From Schizosaccharomyces osmophilus (Eukaryota; Ascomycota; Schizosaccharomycetes; Schizosaccharomycetales; Schizosaccharomycetaceae), in NCBI RefSeq assembly GCF_027921745.1, contig NC_079238.1:5332001-5396000 (forward strand): DNA of 64,000 nt. Reading direction: 5' to 3'. The notes below the pieces were generated by a model, which worked only from the letters and a program-made list of their open reading frames with translations, was not told where the DNA came from and did no database searches. How positions within the stretch are numbered: position 1 is the stretch's first letter; every line of letters starts with the position of its first letter. The translations under genes and the position numbers were made by a program. Below, piece after piece: positions 20,522 through 30,878 of the stretch.

Positions 20522-21016
20522 ATGAAGTTTTCCTTGTCTGCTATTGCTCTTACTCTCCTTGGAGCCACTTCTGCTTTGGCTAATCCCATTTCCAATTCCA
20601 AGCGTGATTTGTCTCCAGACCAAAAGTTTGGTATTATGAGTTTTCATTCTGGTAATATATATGTTCACCTTCAAACTTTTTACGTTGGTCAATCTGGTCA
20701 TGTTTACTTGTCTCCATATGACAACGCCAAGGAAGGTGGATCTTTCCACCTTAAGGACTCTCAATTACTCTACAACAATGAGCCTGCTTCTCTTGACAAG
20801 GACGGTGCTCTTGTTTTCCAATCCTCTGGTTCTCCCTTGTCTGGTTTCGATGCTAGCGAAGCGACTAACATCGGCTATGAGCTTCGTTTGAACGGCTCTT
20901 CTGCTGTCGCATGCCCTGTTGCTAACACTAACGAAGTCTATCAAATCTTCTATGGTCAAGGCAACAACAGCAAGGACTGTACCGGTATTGCTACTGAGGC
21001 CATTGTCCAAACATAA
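20522..21016 (+). CDS. Small secreted cell-wall protein, PhiA-like
   Basis: 164 residues. A clear signal peptide (MKFSLSAIALTLLGATSALA) is followed by a possible Kex2 site (SKRD). The mature part has short beta-strand repeats around GHVYLSPYD, DGALVFQSSG, GYELRLNG and ends with SSAVACPVANTNEVYQIFYG. The closing cysteine-proline and YQI pattern, together with the size, resembles fungal PhiA-type cell-wall proteins; this is a family-level call only. Codons are strongly biased to GCT, TCT, AAG and CAA, suggesting high expression. A TATA box lies 114 bases upstream. It separates two conserved genes, rpl41 and ino80, and I do not recall a counterpart here in S. pombe. Confidence 0.75.
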   Translation: MKFSLSAIALTLLGATSALANPISNSKRDLSPDQKFGIMSFHSGNIYVHLQTFYVGQSGHVYLSPYDNAKEGGSFHLKDSQLLYNNEPASLDKDGALVFQSSGSPLSGFDASEATNIGYELRLNGSSAVACPVANTNEVYQIFYGQGNNSKDCTGIATEAIVQT

Positions 21017-21543
21017 TTTTATTTTTTTTTTGGCATTGCATTGCATTACATATATGTTTGGATTCCTCTTTTTGTCTTTGTTCGATTCAACTCGATCTTC
21101 ATCATTCGCATTAGTTAAAGTCATATACTTTCATACGTTTGCATCAATCAAGCATTTCACATTTTATTCATTCTTCTAGTAACTAGTTGCATAGCCGTGA
21201 TTTATCCTAAGAGAACTTGAATCGTGTAGTTTTTAAATAGTCAAATATGACCAACAATTCTTTAGTTTATACAAGCTATACAAGCTATAGAATGCTACTA
21301 GCATCTTCATTAGAACAACCCTATTTACTCTCCCATCGCTACTACACTAACTAACTAAATTACTACCTCTGACTCTACTACACCACCGCCAACACACCTT
21401 CGACCTCGTTGCGCCTCTCTATCCGCTTCTTAGCATGGTTTACTGTGGCCAAGAGTGACAAGACAAATGGCTTCGATTCCACTTGAGCATTCAGGTCACC
21501 CACACGCATCGTCTTCACCAAACCTATCTTTCTCAAATGAATC
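21017..21543. other. Intergenic, secreted-protein gene to ino80
   Basis: About 530 bases. The right half is rich in CTACTA/CTAACTA tracts (about 21330-21410). No gene seen. Confidence 0.45.
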
Positions 21544-24500
21544 ATGGATCCGTCTAGGGAAATGTTTAATGGGACTCCTAGAGAGAGTATGGAGGGTGGA
21601 AATACTCCAGAAATGGTGGGAGAAGCAGAGTTTACGAATGCCCATGGAATTCCATACGGCGTGGACCCAAAGAATAAAAATTGGCAGGTTCCATTGTATT
21701 GGCAGCAACAAGGAAACGACTATCCAGGCAAAAGTCCTCAAATGGATTACGGTGCCTCTGATTATGAATCCAATGCTGGTTCCATCAGCCCATCCAGTGC
21801 AGCTGCCGGTCCTGGAAACCCAAGAAAAGTCAATCCTCATGTAGGACCCCATTCAGTCCAACCAAACGAATACGCCCGAGAATTTCCTTCCGACTCACCT
21901 TACTACCGTGGTGGTCCTGGTGTCTCTGGAATTGGCGAAATGGAAGGCCTTGCTGGTCAAGGCTCTGGTCCTCAGGCGAATATCTTTGGCTCTCCGACTC
22001 ACAATAATTTTGTCCCTTTTCCAAACTATATTCACCCAAATCCTTCCAATCCAATGGACACTCCAATCTCCAAAGACTTGTACAATATCCCATCCCATTC
22101 CTCCAACGCTGTCTCCTCTGCCCCCGACGACCCTAATCCATCCATTTCCATGTCTCCTACTGCCTCATTTCAATCTCATCCCGCCCATCGTCCCTCTACT
22201 GCAGCTGGGTCTCCAGGGATCTCTGATTTTCCTGGTGCCCATGGCCATGAATATGGCATGCGAGCTAATTCTTCCGACCTTTTTGAAGAACCCGCCCATC
22301 CAGCCTCCGTGCATCCTTCGATCAGCATCTCTACGCTTCTTACAGGAAGCGAGGGTTACGACCCTTCTTCCCATAACGTTCTGTCCGAACAAATCTCCCC
22401 AGCCATGGCTCCTCCTTTAGACATGTCTTCTCTCCCTCACACCATGTTGCGTGGAGTCTCGCCCTCTCAAAAGCAATCTCCCATTCCGCAGACCGCCCAC
22501 CCCCAAACTCGTCGTCGGTTCCATGCTGCCAACAACCCTCCTCCTGCAAGTCCTGCTGCCCCCATGTTGTCTCCTGAAGCCCCTTCCATAGATTCCGACG
22601 AAGTCCTTAGTGGCGACGAAGATGAGCAGCAAGCCATGGCCACGCGCTTTCATTATCTGCAGCATCTCCGAAACCGACGAGATGAAGCGGTTCATTCAGA
22701 GAAAAAGCGCCTTTTGGATATTCGTTCTTCCCTACACAATCGTTTTCTTTGGCGATATGAGGCTCGTTACAACAAACTTCATGCTCTTGAATACTCCCAA
22801 AACCACGATTGGGCCGTTCATCAAGCTATCCGAGAAGAAGTAGCAGCCCTCGAAGCCGCCAAGGTTCGTGCCGAAGAAGAACAAAAACGACGCGAACGAC
22901 TCGAACTTGAGCGTCTTGAAAAGAAGCAGCAAGAAAATAGCGAAAAGGAGAGACAACTTCTCGAAAGTACCGAGCAAAACGATCCCCCTAAAGAGAATAC
23001 GGACACTCATGACGATAATGTGAATGAGTCCGACGAAATTCCTATTTCCGAATCTAGACCAGAAGCTCCTCCTCCCGCCGAGCCAAAGCCCAAATCACGA
23101 AGTGAAGCTAGAGCTGAGGCCAGGGCGAGGATTAAGGCAAAGGCTCGTGCAAAAGCTGAGAATGCTGAATCTTCAAGTCAAGAGGACCCTGCCAAGAAAG
23201 AGGCCGCAAATGATCAACCGCCTAAGCCTTCCACCGCTGAGGATGGAGAGTCTTCACCCGAAACTCCTTTAACGAAAGCTTCCAAGGCAAAGAAAGCGAA
23301 ATCTACAAAAGCTGCAGATGATCCAGCAAAGGCTCCCAGCGAACAGAAGTCAACGCCCAAGAAGAATGCCAGGAAAAGGCCCCACCGATCTGGCCAAACA
23401 GGAGAAGAAGATGCAAACATCTCAAAAGAGACAGCAGAGCAAGCTGAGAAAGCCAACACAAACACAGCTGAAGGTACTGCTGATGGAAAGGCTGCCGCGG
23501 CTACTCCTAGCAAGAAGAAGAAAACACTCGAGTCGATTCAATTGCAAATCATTAAAGATATTGCCAGAAAAGAAATTCCCAAAGTGTATAAAATGATTCA
23601 ACAAAATCATTATAATCGTTCGACAAACGCTCGAAAAACCTCTCAACTGGCTTCCAGGGAAGCAAGGCGCTGGCAATTCCGTACTATAAAAAATAATAAA
23701 GATATGCAAACAAAGGCGAAACGCGCTATGCGTGAAACTATGGTCTTTTGGAAGCGTAACGAGCGTGAGGAGCGTGATACGCGCAAGAAGGCTGAAAGAG
23801 TGGCTTTAGATCGTGCCAAGAAAGAAGAAGAGGATCGTGAGTCTCGTCGACAAGATCGAAAGTTGGATTTCTTGATTACGCAAACAGAATTATACTCACA
23901 TTTCGTCGGTAAAAAGAAGGTCGACAAAGAACATTTACCATCTTCAGATGCTCCAACCGCTTCTGCTAGTGAATTGAATTTCGATTCCGATGATGAAGAA
24001 AGCATTCACAAGTTGGCCGTCGAGAATGCTCAAGAAGCAATGCTACGAACCCGCGAACACTCCAAACAATTTGATACTAAACCAATTTCTTCAGCCAGTA
24101 GTAATGACGATATGAATGAAGGTGAAATGAACTTCCAAAACCCAACCTTGATGAATGCTGTTGATGTAGGACAACCCAAGATGTTGATGTGTAAACTAAA
24201 AGAATATCAACTGAAAGGTCTCAATTGGCTTGCCAATTTATATGAACAAGGAATCAATGGTATCCTAGCAGATGAGATGGGACTGGGTAAAACCGTACAA
24301 TCCATATCCGTAATGGCTTATCTTGCTGAGACTCACAACATTTGGGGACCTTTCCTCATCATCGCTCCTGCTTCTACTCTTCATAATTGGCAACAAGAAA
24401 TTACTCGGTTTGTTCCGAAATTGAAGTGTATTCCGTACTGGGGAAGCACCAAAGATCGGAAAATTCTACGGAAATTTTGGTGCAGAAAAAATATGACTTA

Positions 24501-26484
24501 TGACGAGAATTCTCCTTTTCATGTAGTTGTCACTTCCTATCAACTCGTTGTGTTAGACGCTCAATTCTTTCAAACTGTTAAATGGCAATACATGATTTTG
24601 GATGAAGCACAAGCCATTAAGTCTTCTTCTAGTTCACGTTGGAAGAGTTTATTGGCTTTCAAATGTAGAAATAGACTGCTGTTGACTGGTACTCCAATTC
24701 AAAACACTATGCAAGAACTATGGGCTTTACTTCATTTTATTATGCCTACTCTTTTTGATTCTCATAATGAGTTTAGTGAATGGTTCTCAAAAGATATTGA
24801 AAGTCATGCTCAGAGTAATACTCAGTTAAATGAGCAGCAACTTAAGCGATTGCATATGATTTTGAAACCATTTATGTTACGAAGGGTGAAGAAAAATGTT
24901 CAGTCAGAATTAGGTGAGAAGATTGAAAAAGAAGTTTATTGTGACCTTACCCAAAGACAAAAAACTTTATACCAAGCTCTTCGGAGACAAATATCTTTCG
25001 AAGAGTTATTAGAAAAGGCTATTTTGGGAGGGGATGACACAGTCGCTAGCATTATGAATTTGGTGATGCAATTTCGAAAGGTTTGCAATCACCCAGATTT
25101 ATTCGAGCGTGAAGATGTGCGGAGCCCTTTAAGTTTGGCAACATGGAGCAGATCAGTATATATCAATAGAGAAGGCTCATTTCTGGACGTGCCATATAAT
25201 ACCCGAAATTTTATAACGTTAGAGATTCCACGACTAATGTACAAAGACGGCGGGCTTTTGCATGTACCGAGTTCGGGAAGTCGAGCTGGTTTCGAAAATA
25301 AATTTTTGAGAAATCTTATGAACATTTGGAATACGGAGCACCTTCACAATACTTCGACATCTAGTGGTGACAATTCTTTTTCTTGGATTCGGTTTATTAA
25401 TGAATCCCCCTCTTCTGTTAGTTATTCTGCTCGTAATCCTTTGTTAAGTTTGTTGGAGGAAGGAAGTAAGAATATTGTTTCCCCTCAAAAATATCAACTG
25501 CGACAATCCCAAGCCCTTAATGACGATTACTATGACAAGCATAAAATGCTAATATTGCCCGATAAATCAACTAGAATCAGATGTTTGGGTGAAGATGCTA
25601 GCTTCAACAGTCCTATGCACAAGCTAACGAATGTCGTTCAAGAAAGCGATTCTCAACTCGATTTGGTTTTATTAGACTCAGTTTTAGTTCAAAAAGCGAC
25701 TGCTCCTCCAGTGGAAATATATTGCCCCGGAAGCAGACAATTTGTGCACGATCAAGCCATGTTTATTAGAGACCCTATTTGGAGTCACTATATGTATCAG
25801 CCGTTGAAGAGCGAAGAAGATAGTATAATTTCTGATCCAGCCATTACGGTCCTACCGCCACCTCGTGACCCTTTGGTTCCTTCATTAGGAGTTGCAAAAA
25901 GCTCCTATTCATTTATACGTGTTCCTTCAATGTCGCGATTTATTGCCGATTCTGGCAAGCTGTCAAAGCTTGATAAGCTGTTGACTGAATTAAAGGCTAA
26001 TGATCATCGTGTTCTTATTTATTTTCAAATGACGAGAATGATTGACTTAATGGAAGAATATTTAAGTTATCGTCAACACAGATATTTGAGATTAGATGGT
26101 TCTTCCAAAATCAGCCAACGTCGTGATATGGTTTCGGAATGGCAAACACGTCCTGAACTCTTTGTATTTTTGCTTTCTACTAGAGCAGGAGGCTTGGGTA
26201 TAAATTTGACCGCCGCGGATACAGTTATCTTTTATGATTCGGACTGGAATCCAAGTATTGACAGTCAAGCCATGGATCGAGCACATCGTATCGGTCAACA
26301 GAAACAAGTTACAGTGTATCGCTTTATTACTACAGGGACTATTGAAGAACGAATTTTGATTCGTGCAAAAGAAAAAGAAGAGGTTCAAAAAGTTGTCATT
26401 TCTGGTGGAGAAACACTTCCAACCAAACAAATGGATCTTAAAGGTAACTCACGAGAAATGGTATCGTGGTTGTTGGAAGAATAA
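21544..26484 (+). CDS. ino80: INO80 chromatin-remodelling ATPase
   Basis: 1646 residues, single exon. Residues 1-300 are Pro/Ser-rich. About 360-460 is a charged coiled coil. About 480-650 is low-complexity Glu/Ala/Lys. The DBINO/HSA actin-binding region covers about 660-790 (SIQLQIIKDIARKEIPKVYK). The Snf2 ATPase begins at about 885 with NWLANLYEQGINGILADEMG and GKT; the DEAQ box is ILDEAQAIKSSSSSRWKSL. A large insert of about 300 residues (about 1180-1470), the INO80 hallmark that holds the Rvb1/Rvb2 ring, precedes the C-terminal lobe with YLRLDGSS, TRAGGLGINLTAADTVIFYD and QAMDRAHRIGQ. The complex slides nucleosomes and edits H2A.Z. Confidence 0.97.
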   Translation: MDPSREMFNGTPRESMEGGNTPEMVGEAEFTNAHGIPYGVDPKNKNWQVPLYWQQQGNDYPGKSPQMDYGASDYESNAGSISPSSAAAGPGNPRKVNPHVGPHSVQPNEYAREFPSDSPYYRGGPGVSGIGEMEGLAGQGSGPQANIFGSPTHNNFVPFPNYIHPNPSNPMDTPISKDLYNIPSHSSNAVSSAPDDPNPSISMSPTASFQSHPAHRPSTAAGSPGISDFPGAHGHEYGMRANSSDLFEEPAHPASVHPSISISTLLTGSEGYDPSSHNVLSEQISPAMAPPLDMSSLPHTMLRGVSPSQKQSPIPQTAHPQTRRRFHAANNPPPASPAAPMLSPEAPSIDSDEVLSGDEDEQQAMATRFHYLQHLRNRRDEAVHSEKKRLLDIRSSLHNRFLWRYEARYNKLHALEYSQNHDWAVHQAIREEVAALEAAKVRAEEEQKRRERLELERLEKKQQENSEKERQLLESTEQNDPPKENTDTHDDNVNESDEIPISESRPEAPPPAEPKPKSRSEARAEARARIKAKARAKAENAESSSQEDPAKKEAANDQPPKPSTAEDGESSPETPLTKASKAKKAKSTKAADDPAKAPSEQKSTPKKNARKRPHRSGQTGEEDANISKETAEQAEKANTNTAEGTADGKAAAATPSKKKKTLESIQLQIIKDIARKEIPKVYKMIQQNHYNRSTNARKTSQLASREARRWQFRTIKNNKDMQTKAKRAMRETMVFWKRNEREERDTRKKAERVALDRAKKEEEDRESRRQDRKLDFLITQTELYSHFVGKKKVDKEHLPSSDAPTASASELNFDSDDEESIHKLAVENAQEAMLRTREHSKQFDTKPISSASSNDDMNEGEMNFQNPTLMNAVDVGQPKMLMCKLKEYQLKGLNWLANLYEQGINGILADEMGLGKTVQSISVMAYLAETHNIWGPFLIIAPASTLHNWQQEITRFVPKLKCIPYWGSTKDRKILRKFWCRKNMTYDENSPFHVVVTSYQLVVLDAQFFQTVKWQYMILDEAQAIKSSSSSRWKSLLAFKCRNRLLLTGTPIQNTMQELWALLHFIMPTLFDSHNEFSEWFSKDIESHAQSNTQLNEQQLKRLHMILKPFMLRRVKKNVQSELGEKIEKEVYCDLTQRQKTLYQALRRQISFEELLEKAILGGDDTVASIMNLVMQFRKVCNHPDLFEREDVRSPLSLATWSRSVYINREGSFLDVPYNTRNFITLEIPRLMYKDGGLLHVPSSGSRAGFENKFLRNLMNIWNTEHLHNTSTSSGDNSFSWIRFINESPSSVSYSARNPLLSLLEEGSKNIVSPQKYQLRQSQALNDDYYDKHKMLILPDKSTRIRCLGEDASFNSPMHKLTNVVQESDSQLDLVLLDSVLVQKATAPPVEIYCPGSRQFVHDQAMFIRDPIWSHYMYQPLKSEEDSIISDPAITVLPPPRDPLVPSLGVAKSSYSFIRVPSMSRFIADSGKLSKLDKLLTELKANDHRVLIYFQMTRMIDLMEEYLSYRQHRYLRLDGSSKISQRRDMVSEWQTRPELFVFLLSTRAGGLGINLTAADTVIFYDSDWNPSIDSQAMDRAHRIGQQKQVTVYRFITTGTIEERILIRAKEKEEVQKVVISGGETLPTKQMDLKGNSREMVSWLLEE

Positions 26485-26733
26485 TTTATTTAATGAAAAT
26501 ACACAGTACTTCATTTTTAGGTGTCTTGTTAGTTATTATCTTTGTTTACCGTTTACATTAATCGTACCCTTCGCTTGGGGGCTATGATAACAATGGTCAA
26601 ATAATATTTATAGAAAGTTCAAATTCGTATTAGTACATGTTTATTTATATTAAATAACTTCAGGCAAAAGTAAACATTAAGCTCTCAAAATGAAGTGAGC
26701 CATACATATTCAGATTTTTTTTGGTACGAGCCC

Positions 26734-29166
26734 TCATACAGGCCGAAGGCGTTTTGTTGAATCATTTTCATCTGTTGGCGAGTTGGAGCGCTTCAAATGA
26801 CTTTCGACAGTATTGGGCGTTTCTGAAGGGCTACTATGATCTCCCCCGCGTTCCATTACTGAATTAAGGTATTGGAAAGCCCATGCTTTCAATTTGGACT
26901 GTTGAGAATCAGACAACTCAGTAGGAAGAGCTCGTTCTTTTTTATTGTTAACGAGTTGTATATGTTTTTTTAACATAATTTCGGTCATTTTCTTGACTCG
27001 AACTTTGAATTCTGATTTTCCAAGCTTCTCTTGATATCGTGCCGTTTTATTTGCAAAAAACTTCGCCAATTGTGATTTGAACGAGAGTGCAGCCGGTGAA
27101 TGCGAGAGCAGATGGTGCTCCTTAGGACTATTTGACCTATCATCTTTGTGGGTTTGTTTTCGCTCCTGTTTTTTGGCTTGCTTTTTTTGGGCTTCTTCGT
27201 AAGCTATTCTCCTTTTTTCTTCCTTTTTCTGCTGTTGCAGTCGTTCTTCTTCTTCTTCTCGTTCTTTAGCAAGCCTCTTGTGATTTACGCTATCCATGGC
27301 GGCAGATATAACTTGGCTCAAATCAATTTTTGGAGTAGCCGGAGCGCTAGTTTTGGTTGGTTCAGGTTCATTATTAAAATTGCGAACGTCCAAATAAGAG
27401 CTACCATTTGACATGCGGTGATATTTGTGAAGCGAGGGACGCTTATGGTATTGGCCTCTTTGAGCAGGATATTCTTTTTTTTTTTCGAACCTGCTAGAAC
27501 TCCTACTTTCACTATCGGACCGATAAATTTTTGGCGAATTGTTGTCTAGTTCTGGTGTATCTTCCTGCTTTATAGGAGAAGCACTTTCAGAATTCGTTTC
27601 CGTGTTGATTTCCTTATCACCTTCATCCTGAGACGGCTGTGAGGTGACCTTTCTCCTAGGAATGCGATATGCCAGTTCTAAAGATGCCCATTCATTCAAT
27701 AGGTTTTCGGCAGCCTTCTTCACTTCTTCGTTGTCTGAATGGTCAAAGACCTGGTTGACCACTGGCTCGATATTAGAATCTTGTATTTTGTTTCGAGTAA
27801 GCCGAGGCCAATTTTGCATAGTAATTAGACAGCGAATGATGAATTCAGGATCAAATTTAAAGTTGTTTAAAATTGTTCCAAAAATATTATAGCCATGCAG
27901 AGCAATAATGCATCTGCAAACAGAGACATCGGTCGTCAAAAAAATCCTTTCCATCAGTTTTCGAATCAGTGCTTCATCTTTAGTTTGTAGAAGGACACCA
28001 ACAACCTTTGTAGCGGACTCCGGTGATAGGGGAGTAGCCTTAACCTCTTGAATTAATTGAGCAAGATCCTCTACAGCGTTTTTACGGCGTTGTTTACGAT
28101 TGAATGAACTATCCCTGTTTTCTTCTTCTGATAACCCAAGAGCTTCACGAACACTTTCAGGTAATTTCGATTGTGCTTCAGTTTGAGTCTTACCACCAAT
28201 ATAGCCCACACAACAAGGTTCACCGCAGTAGCAAGGCTGTGCTTGAGCGCCATACCTGTCAACGTTGTAGTCAAAGGTCAATTCTTCACCGCGGAGGATA
28301 TCTCTTTTGCTAAATATACCCATGCGAAGTTTATCACCAACCATCCATTTATCCACGTAGCAATTCGGGTTACAGGAATGGTTGCAAAAGCGTGCTAATG
28401 ACCCCTTTTTCGTTGCATCTATATATTCACCTTTTTGAAGCATCATAAAGTAAAAATGCTTGATGCCTTCTTCGTCATACTTGACCATGCGTTTCCGAAA
28501 CTTCTGTTCTGGAATAACCTCACCGATGTACTCGTATATAAAAGTATATCTTTGAAGATCCGCAATTGCTCGGAGGCCAAATCCTTTCTTTTCGGTTAGA
28601 AAAGCGTCCACGGGAGCAAATTCGCGGCGTTGGAATCGTTGATTCCTACATTGAGGTCCGCAAAAGCAATTGTCGTCTGTGCACTCAATAGAAGTCATTC
28701 GATTGATACAGTTGGAATCGGGGCCACAAGCGATGTTAACACCATCCATCCATTGAGGTCTACAATCACAGGTCATTGCCTCATTTTGAGGAGGCTCACC
28801 AAGATGTCCAGAATAAACGCATTTTTCAATCTCTTCAAACGTGGACAACGCTCTTTGATTTGCAGATTCTAAGTGAAGATACAACTGAGGAGGATTTACC
28901 TCTCGAATGGAGTCGGCTGGCTTTGAGGTTTGTGAGGAAGCATTGGATGAAGATGATGAAACCTCGGGCGAATTTGTGTCTATTAAGGGAGAGCCAAAGC
29001 TTCGACTTTCAGAAGATGGTATTGCATTGGATGGTGTCTCACTAGGATTTTCATTTTGGTTTGGTTGTATTGAAATTGAAGTTCTGGACGGCGAAGAAGA
29101 ATCTGGCTGTTCAGACACTTCGGTGGGTAAAGAAGGAAAAGTTGAAATTGAGGAAGTGGTTTGCAT
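26734..29166 (-). CDS. set2: Histone H3 lysine-36 methyltransferase Set2
   Basis: 810 residues from ATG 29166 (MQTTSSISTF); an in-frame TTG further upstream is not the start. After a Ser/Pro-rich N-terminus, the AWS domain (about 130-185) shows clustered cysteines (MTCDCRPQW, GPDSNCINR, DDNCFCGPQCRNQ). The SET domain (about 185-305) carries FIYEYIGEVI, RFCNHSCNPNC and ELTFDYNVDRYG, and a post-SET Cys cluster follows (CYCGEPCCVGYIGG). A helical middle region and a basic coiled coil lead to the SRI domain (about 680-770), which binds the doubly phosphorylated Pol II tail. It methylates H3K36 co-transcriptionally. Convergent with ino80, with 249 bases between stops. Confidence 0.97.
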   Translation of the reverse strand: MQTTSSISTFPSLPTEVSEQPDSSSPSRTSISIQPNQNENPSETPSNAIPSSESRSFGSPLIDTNSPEVSSSSSNASSQTSKPADSIREVNPPQLYLHLESANQRALSTFEEIEKCVYSGHLGEPPQNEAMTCDCRPQWMDGVNIACGPDSNCINRMTSIECTDDNCFCGPQCRNQRFQRREFAPVDAFLTEKKGFGLRAIADLQRYTFIYEYIGEVIPEQKFRKRMVKYDEEGIKHFYFMMLQKGEYIDATKKGSLARFCNHSCNPNCYVDKWMVGDKLRMGIFSKRDILRGEELTFDYNVDRYGAQAQPCYCGEPCCVGYIGGKTQTEAQSKLPESVREALGLSEEENRDSSFNRKQRRKNAVEDLAQLIQEVKATPLSPESATKVVGVLLQTKDEALIRKLMERIFLTTDVSVCRCIIALHGYNIFGTILNNFKFDPEFIIRCLITMQNWPRLTRNKIQDSNIEPVVNQVFDHSDNEEVKKAAENLLNEWASLELAYRIPRRKVTSQPSQDEGDKEINTETNSESASPIKQEDTPELDNNSPKIYRSDSESRSSSRFEKKKEYPAQRGQYHKRPSLHKYHRMSNGSSYLDVRNFNNEPEPTKTSAPATPKIDLSQVISAAMDSVNHKRLAKEREEEEERLQQQKKEEKRRIAYEEAQKKQAKKQERKQTHKDDRSNSPKEHHLLSHSPAALSFKSQLAKFFANKTARYQEKLGKSEFKVRVKKMTEIMLKKHIQLVNNKKERALPTELSDSQQSKLKAWAFQYLNSVMERGGDHSSPSETPNTVESHLKRSNSPTDENDSTKRLRPV

Positions 29167-30503
29167 GACAAATCGGCAAGAAGACAAATATCGAAACCAG
29201 GACTGGGAATAAAAAGAGCGTGCGAGAGAAAAAAAAAAAAAAAAAAACTGTGATAAAAAGATTCTTTATAAATAAACTTAATGAACTTTTATAGAAGAAA
29301 AAGAATTCCAAAATTGAACAAGCTTAAATAGAAGCAAGGACAAACAAAATTCGATAAGATCAATAATAGACAAATTGATCAAATACCTTCAGTTATAATA
29401 CGATAAAGACCCTATAAATAAGAAAACTTCATCTATGAGCCTGTATTTTCAAATGAGAAACAAAGAAAGAGAGAGATTCGCGCAAATTTACAAAGACAGG
29501 CTGTTTGCACTAGTGTTGTAAAATGGCGCGTCCGAACGCGTCAAAAAGAAACTGATGAAAAAACAACCACTCTATTCCTTTGTTTACTGTGATTTTTTAA
29601 ACAAACATATACAAATCGTTTGCAAATCACAATTCTCGTTTTTTAAGGCTGTTTTTGGCGGTCCTTCACTCTCCTATACTGGGTAACAATTGTTGTCTAT
29701 GTAAACAGTTGAAAACGTTCAAGTCAGTCAGGAATATTTTGCACAGGAGATCACTCTTTTTGCGGACTGAAGTAGATTTTTGTATATAGACTGTGCCGAC
29801 CTTGCCAAAATGATTCCGTTTTTGTTAGAAATGGTGGTTCACCACATCACCGACTCTGAATTTACACTGAATCATCTAGGAACAAAACAAATTCCCTATG
29901 TGTCTTCCCGGTGGTAAACTAAAACCAGAATTATAGGATTGAATGAACCCGTTTCTGCTTTGGTTGGGAACTTTTTTCTTTCCCAGGAGTGTCCGTTTTA
30001 CTCGTGAATGAATATTCAGTATTACTACGTTTTGTTTATGGTAGCAAATGCATGAGTCGGCATTTTTGAGTTTATGAAAATCAGCGTAGCGCTTTTTTTA
30101 TTTTTTTTCTTTCATAACTTGACATTATTAGCATCCGAGCGACGCTTCTGTTACTTTATTTTGTGGAGGATGAAATTTCAAAAAATTGCATAGGCCAGTT
30201 CTGGTGAAAAATCAAAAAATCAAGTTTTTTTGAATTGAGTCGAAACCTCCTCGAACTAGATTATCCAACCAACTTTGTGAATTTCTACTCATTCTGTATT
30301 ATTTGTATTATGAAAACTACAGCAGATCTGTTTCTTTTTGATTTGTTTTAATTGTTTTGCTTCTTCTATTCTTTTTTTGTTTCGGCAAACATTGTGACTT
30401 GTTTCGTAAGTAGCACCAAAACGTCACAACCACCAAAGAACATACTCCTTCCCAGAACCATACCCTTTGTAAGGCTCGTCACTCTTTGATTGTTTGAGAA
30501 ACA
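29167..30503. other. Divergent promoter region, set2 / spd1
   Basis: About 1.3 kb. Two MCB-like elements lie at 29526-29532 (GCGCGTC) and 29536-29542 (ACGCGTC). The rest is AT-rich with poly-A/T tracts (A19 around 29230). No further gene seen. Confidence 0.5.
29526..29542. promoter_or_regulatory. Paired MluI cell-cycle box (MCB) elements
   Basis: GCGCGTC and ACGCGTC, 10 bases apart in the same orientation. The second is a perfect MCB core (ACGCGT), the site bound by MBF for G1/S genes. They sit about 370 bases upstream of set2 and about 960 upstream of spd1. Which promoter they serve is unknown. Confidence 0.5.
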
Positions 30504-30878
30504 ATGCATTCTAGCAAGCGAACCATGACCAGCAAGGCTCATATGGAGCCAGAGAAGTCTTCTCTGAGACCTGAACTTCCCGAAGATGTCCAGGGATCTT
30601 TAATGGACGTGGGCATGCGAATTCGTAAATCCGTGTCTACTGGCTACAAGTCGAAACAAACTACCTTTCCTGCCTACAATCAACCGTTGTATAATGGCGT
30701 GGCTGAAAATATTGCTTTAAAAAATACTGCCTTTTCTTTCGAACCCAATGGTGTGAAGCGCTCGTATGAAGACACAATTCCTAACTACAACTGGGCGAAT
30801 CCTCCTCCCGATTTTGAGGAACCTGAATGGTTGAAACCTTTTGATGTTTTTATGGAAGGTACAAATGAACGTCTTTGA
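30504..30878 (+). CDS. spd1: S-phase delaying protein, ribonucleotide reductase inhibitor
   Basis: 124 residues, the length I recall for S. pombe Spd1. It is a disordered protein that restrains ribonucleotide reductase, binds PCNA and is destroyed by CRL4-Cdt2 at S phase. The HUG-type motif GMRIRKSVSTGYKSKQ (about 37-52) is clear and runs directly into QTTFPAY (52-58), which resembles a divergent PCNA-interacting degron. A short acidic-aromatic tail follows (PPDFEEPEWLKPFDVF). The N-terminal MHSSKRTMTSK is conserved in type. The position between set2 and snz1 agrees with the order I recall from S. pombe. Confidence 0.9.
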   Translation: MHSSKRTMTSKAHMEPEKSSLRPELPEDVQGSLMDVGMRIRKSVSTGYKSKQTTFPAYNQPLYNGVAENIALKNTAFSFEPNGVKRSYEDTIPNYNWANPPPDFEEPEWLKPFDVFMEGTNERL

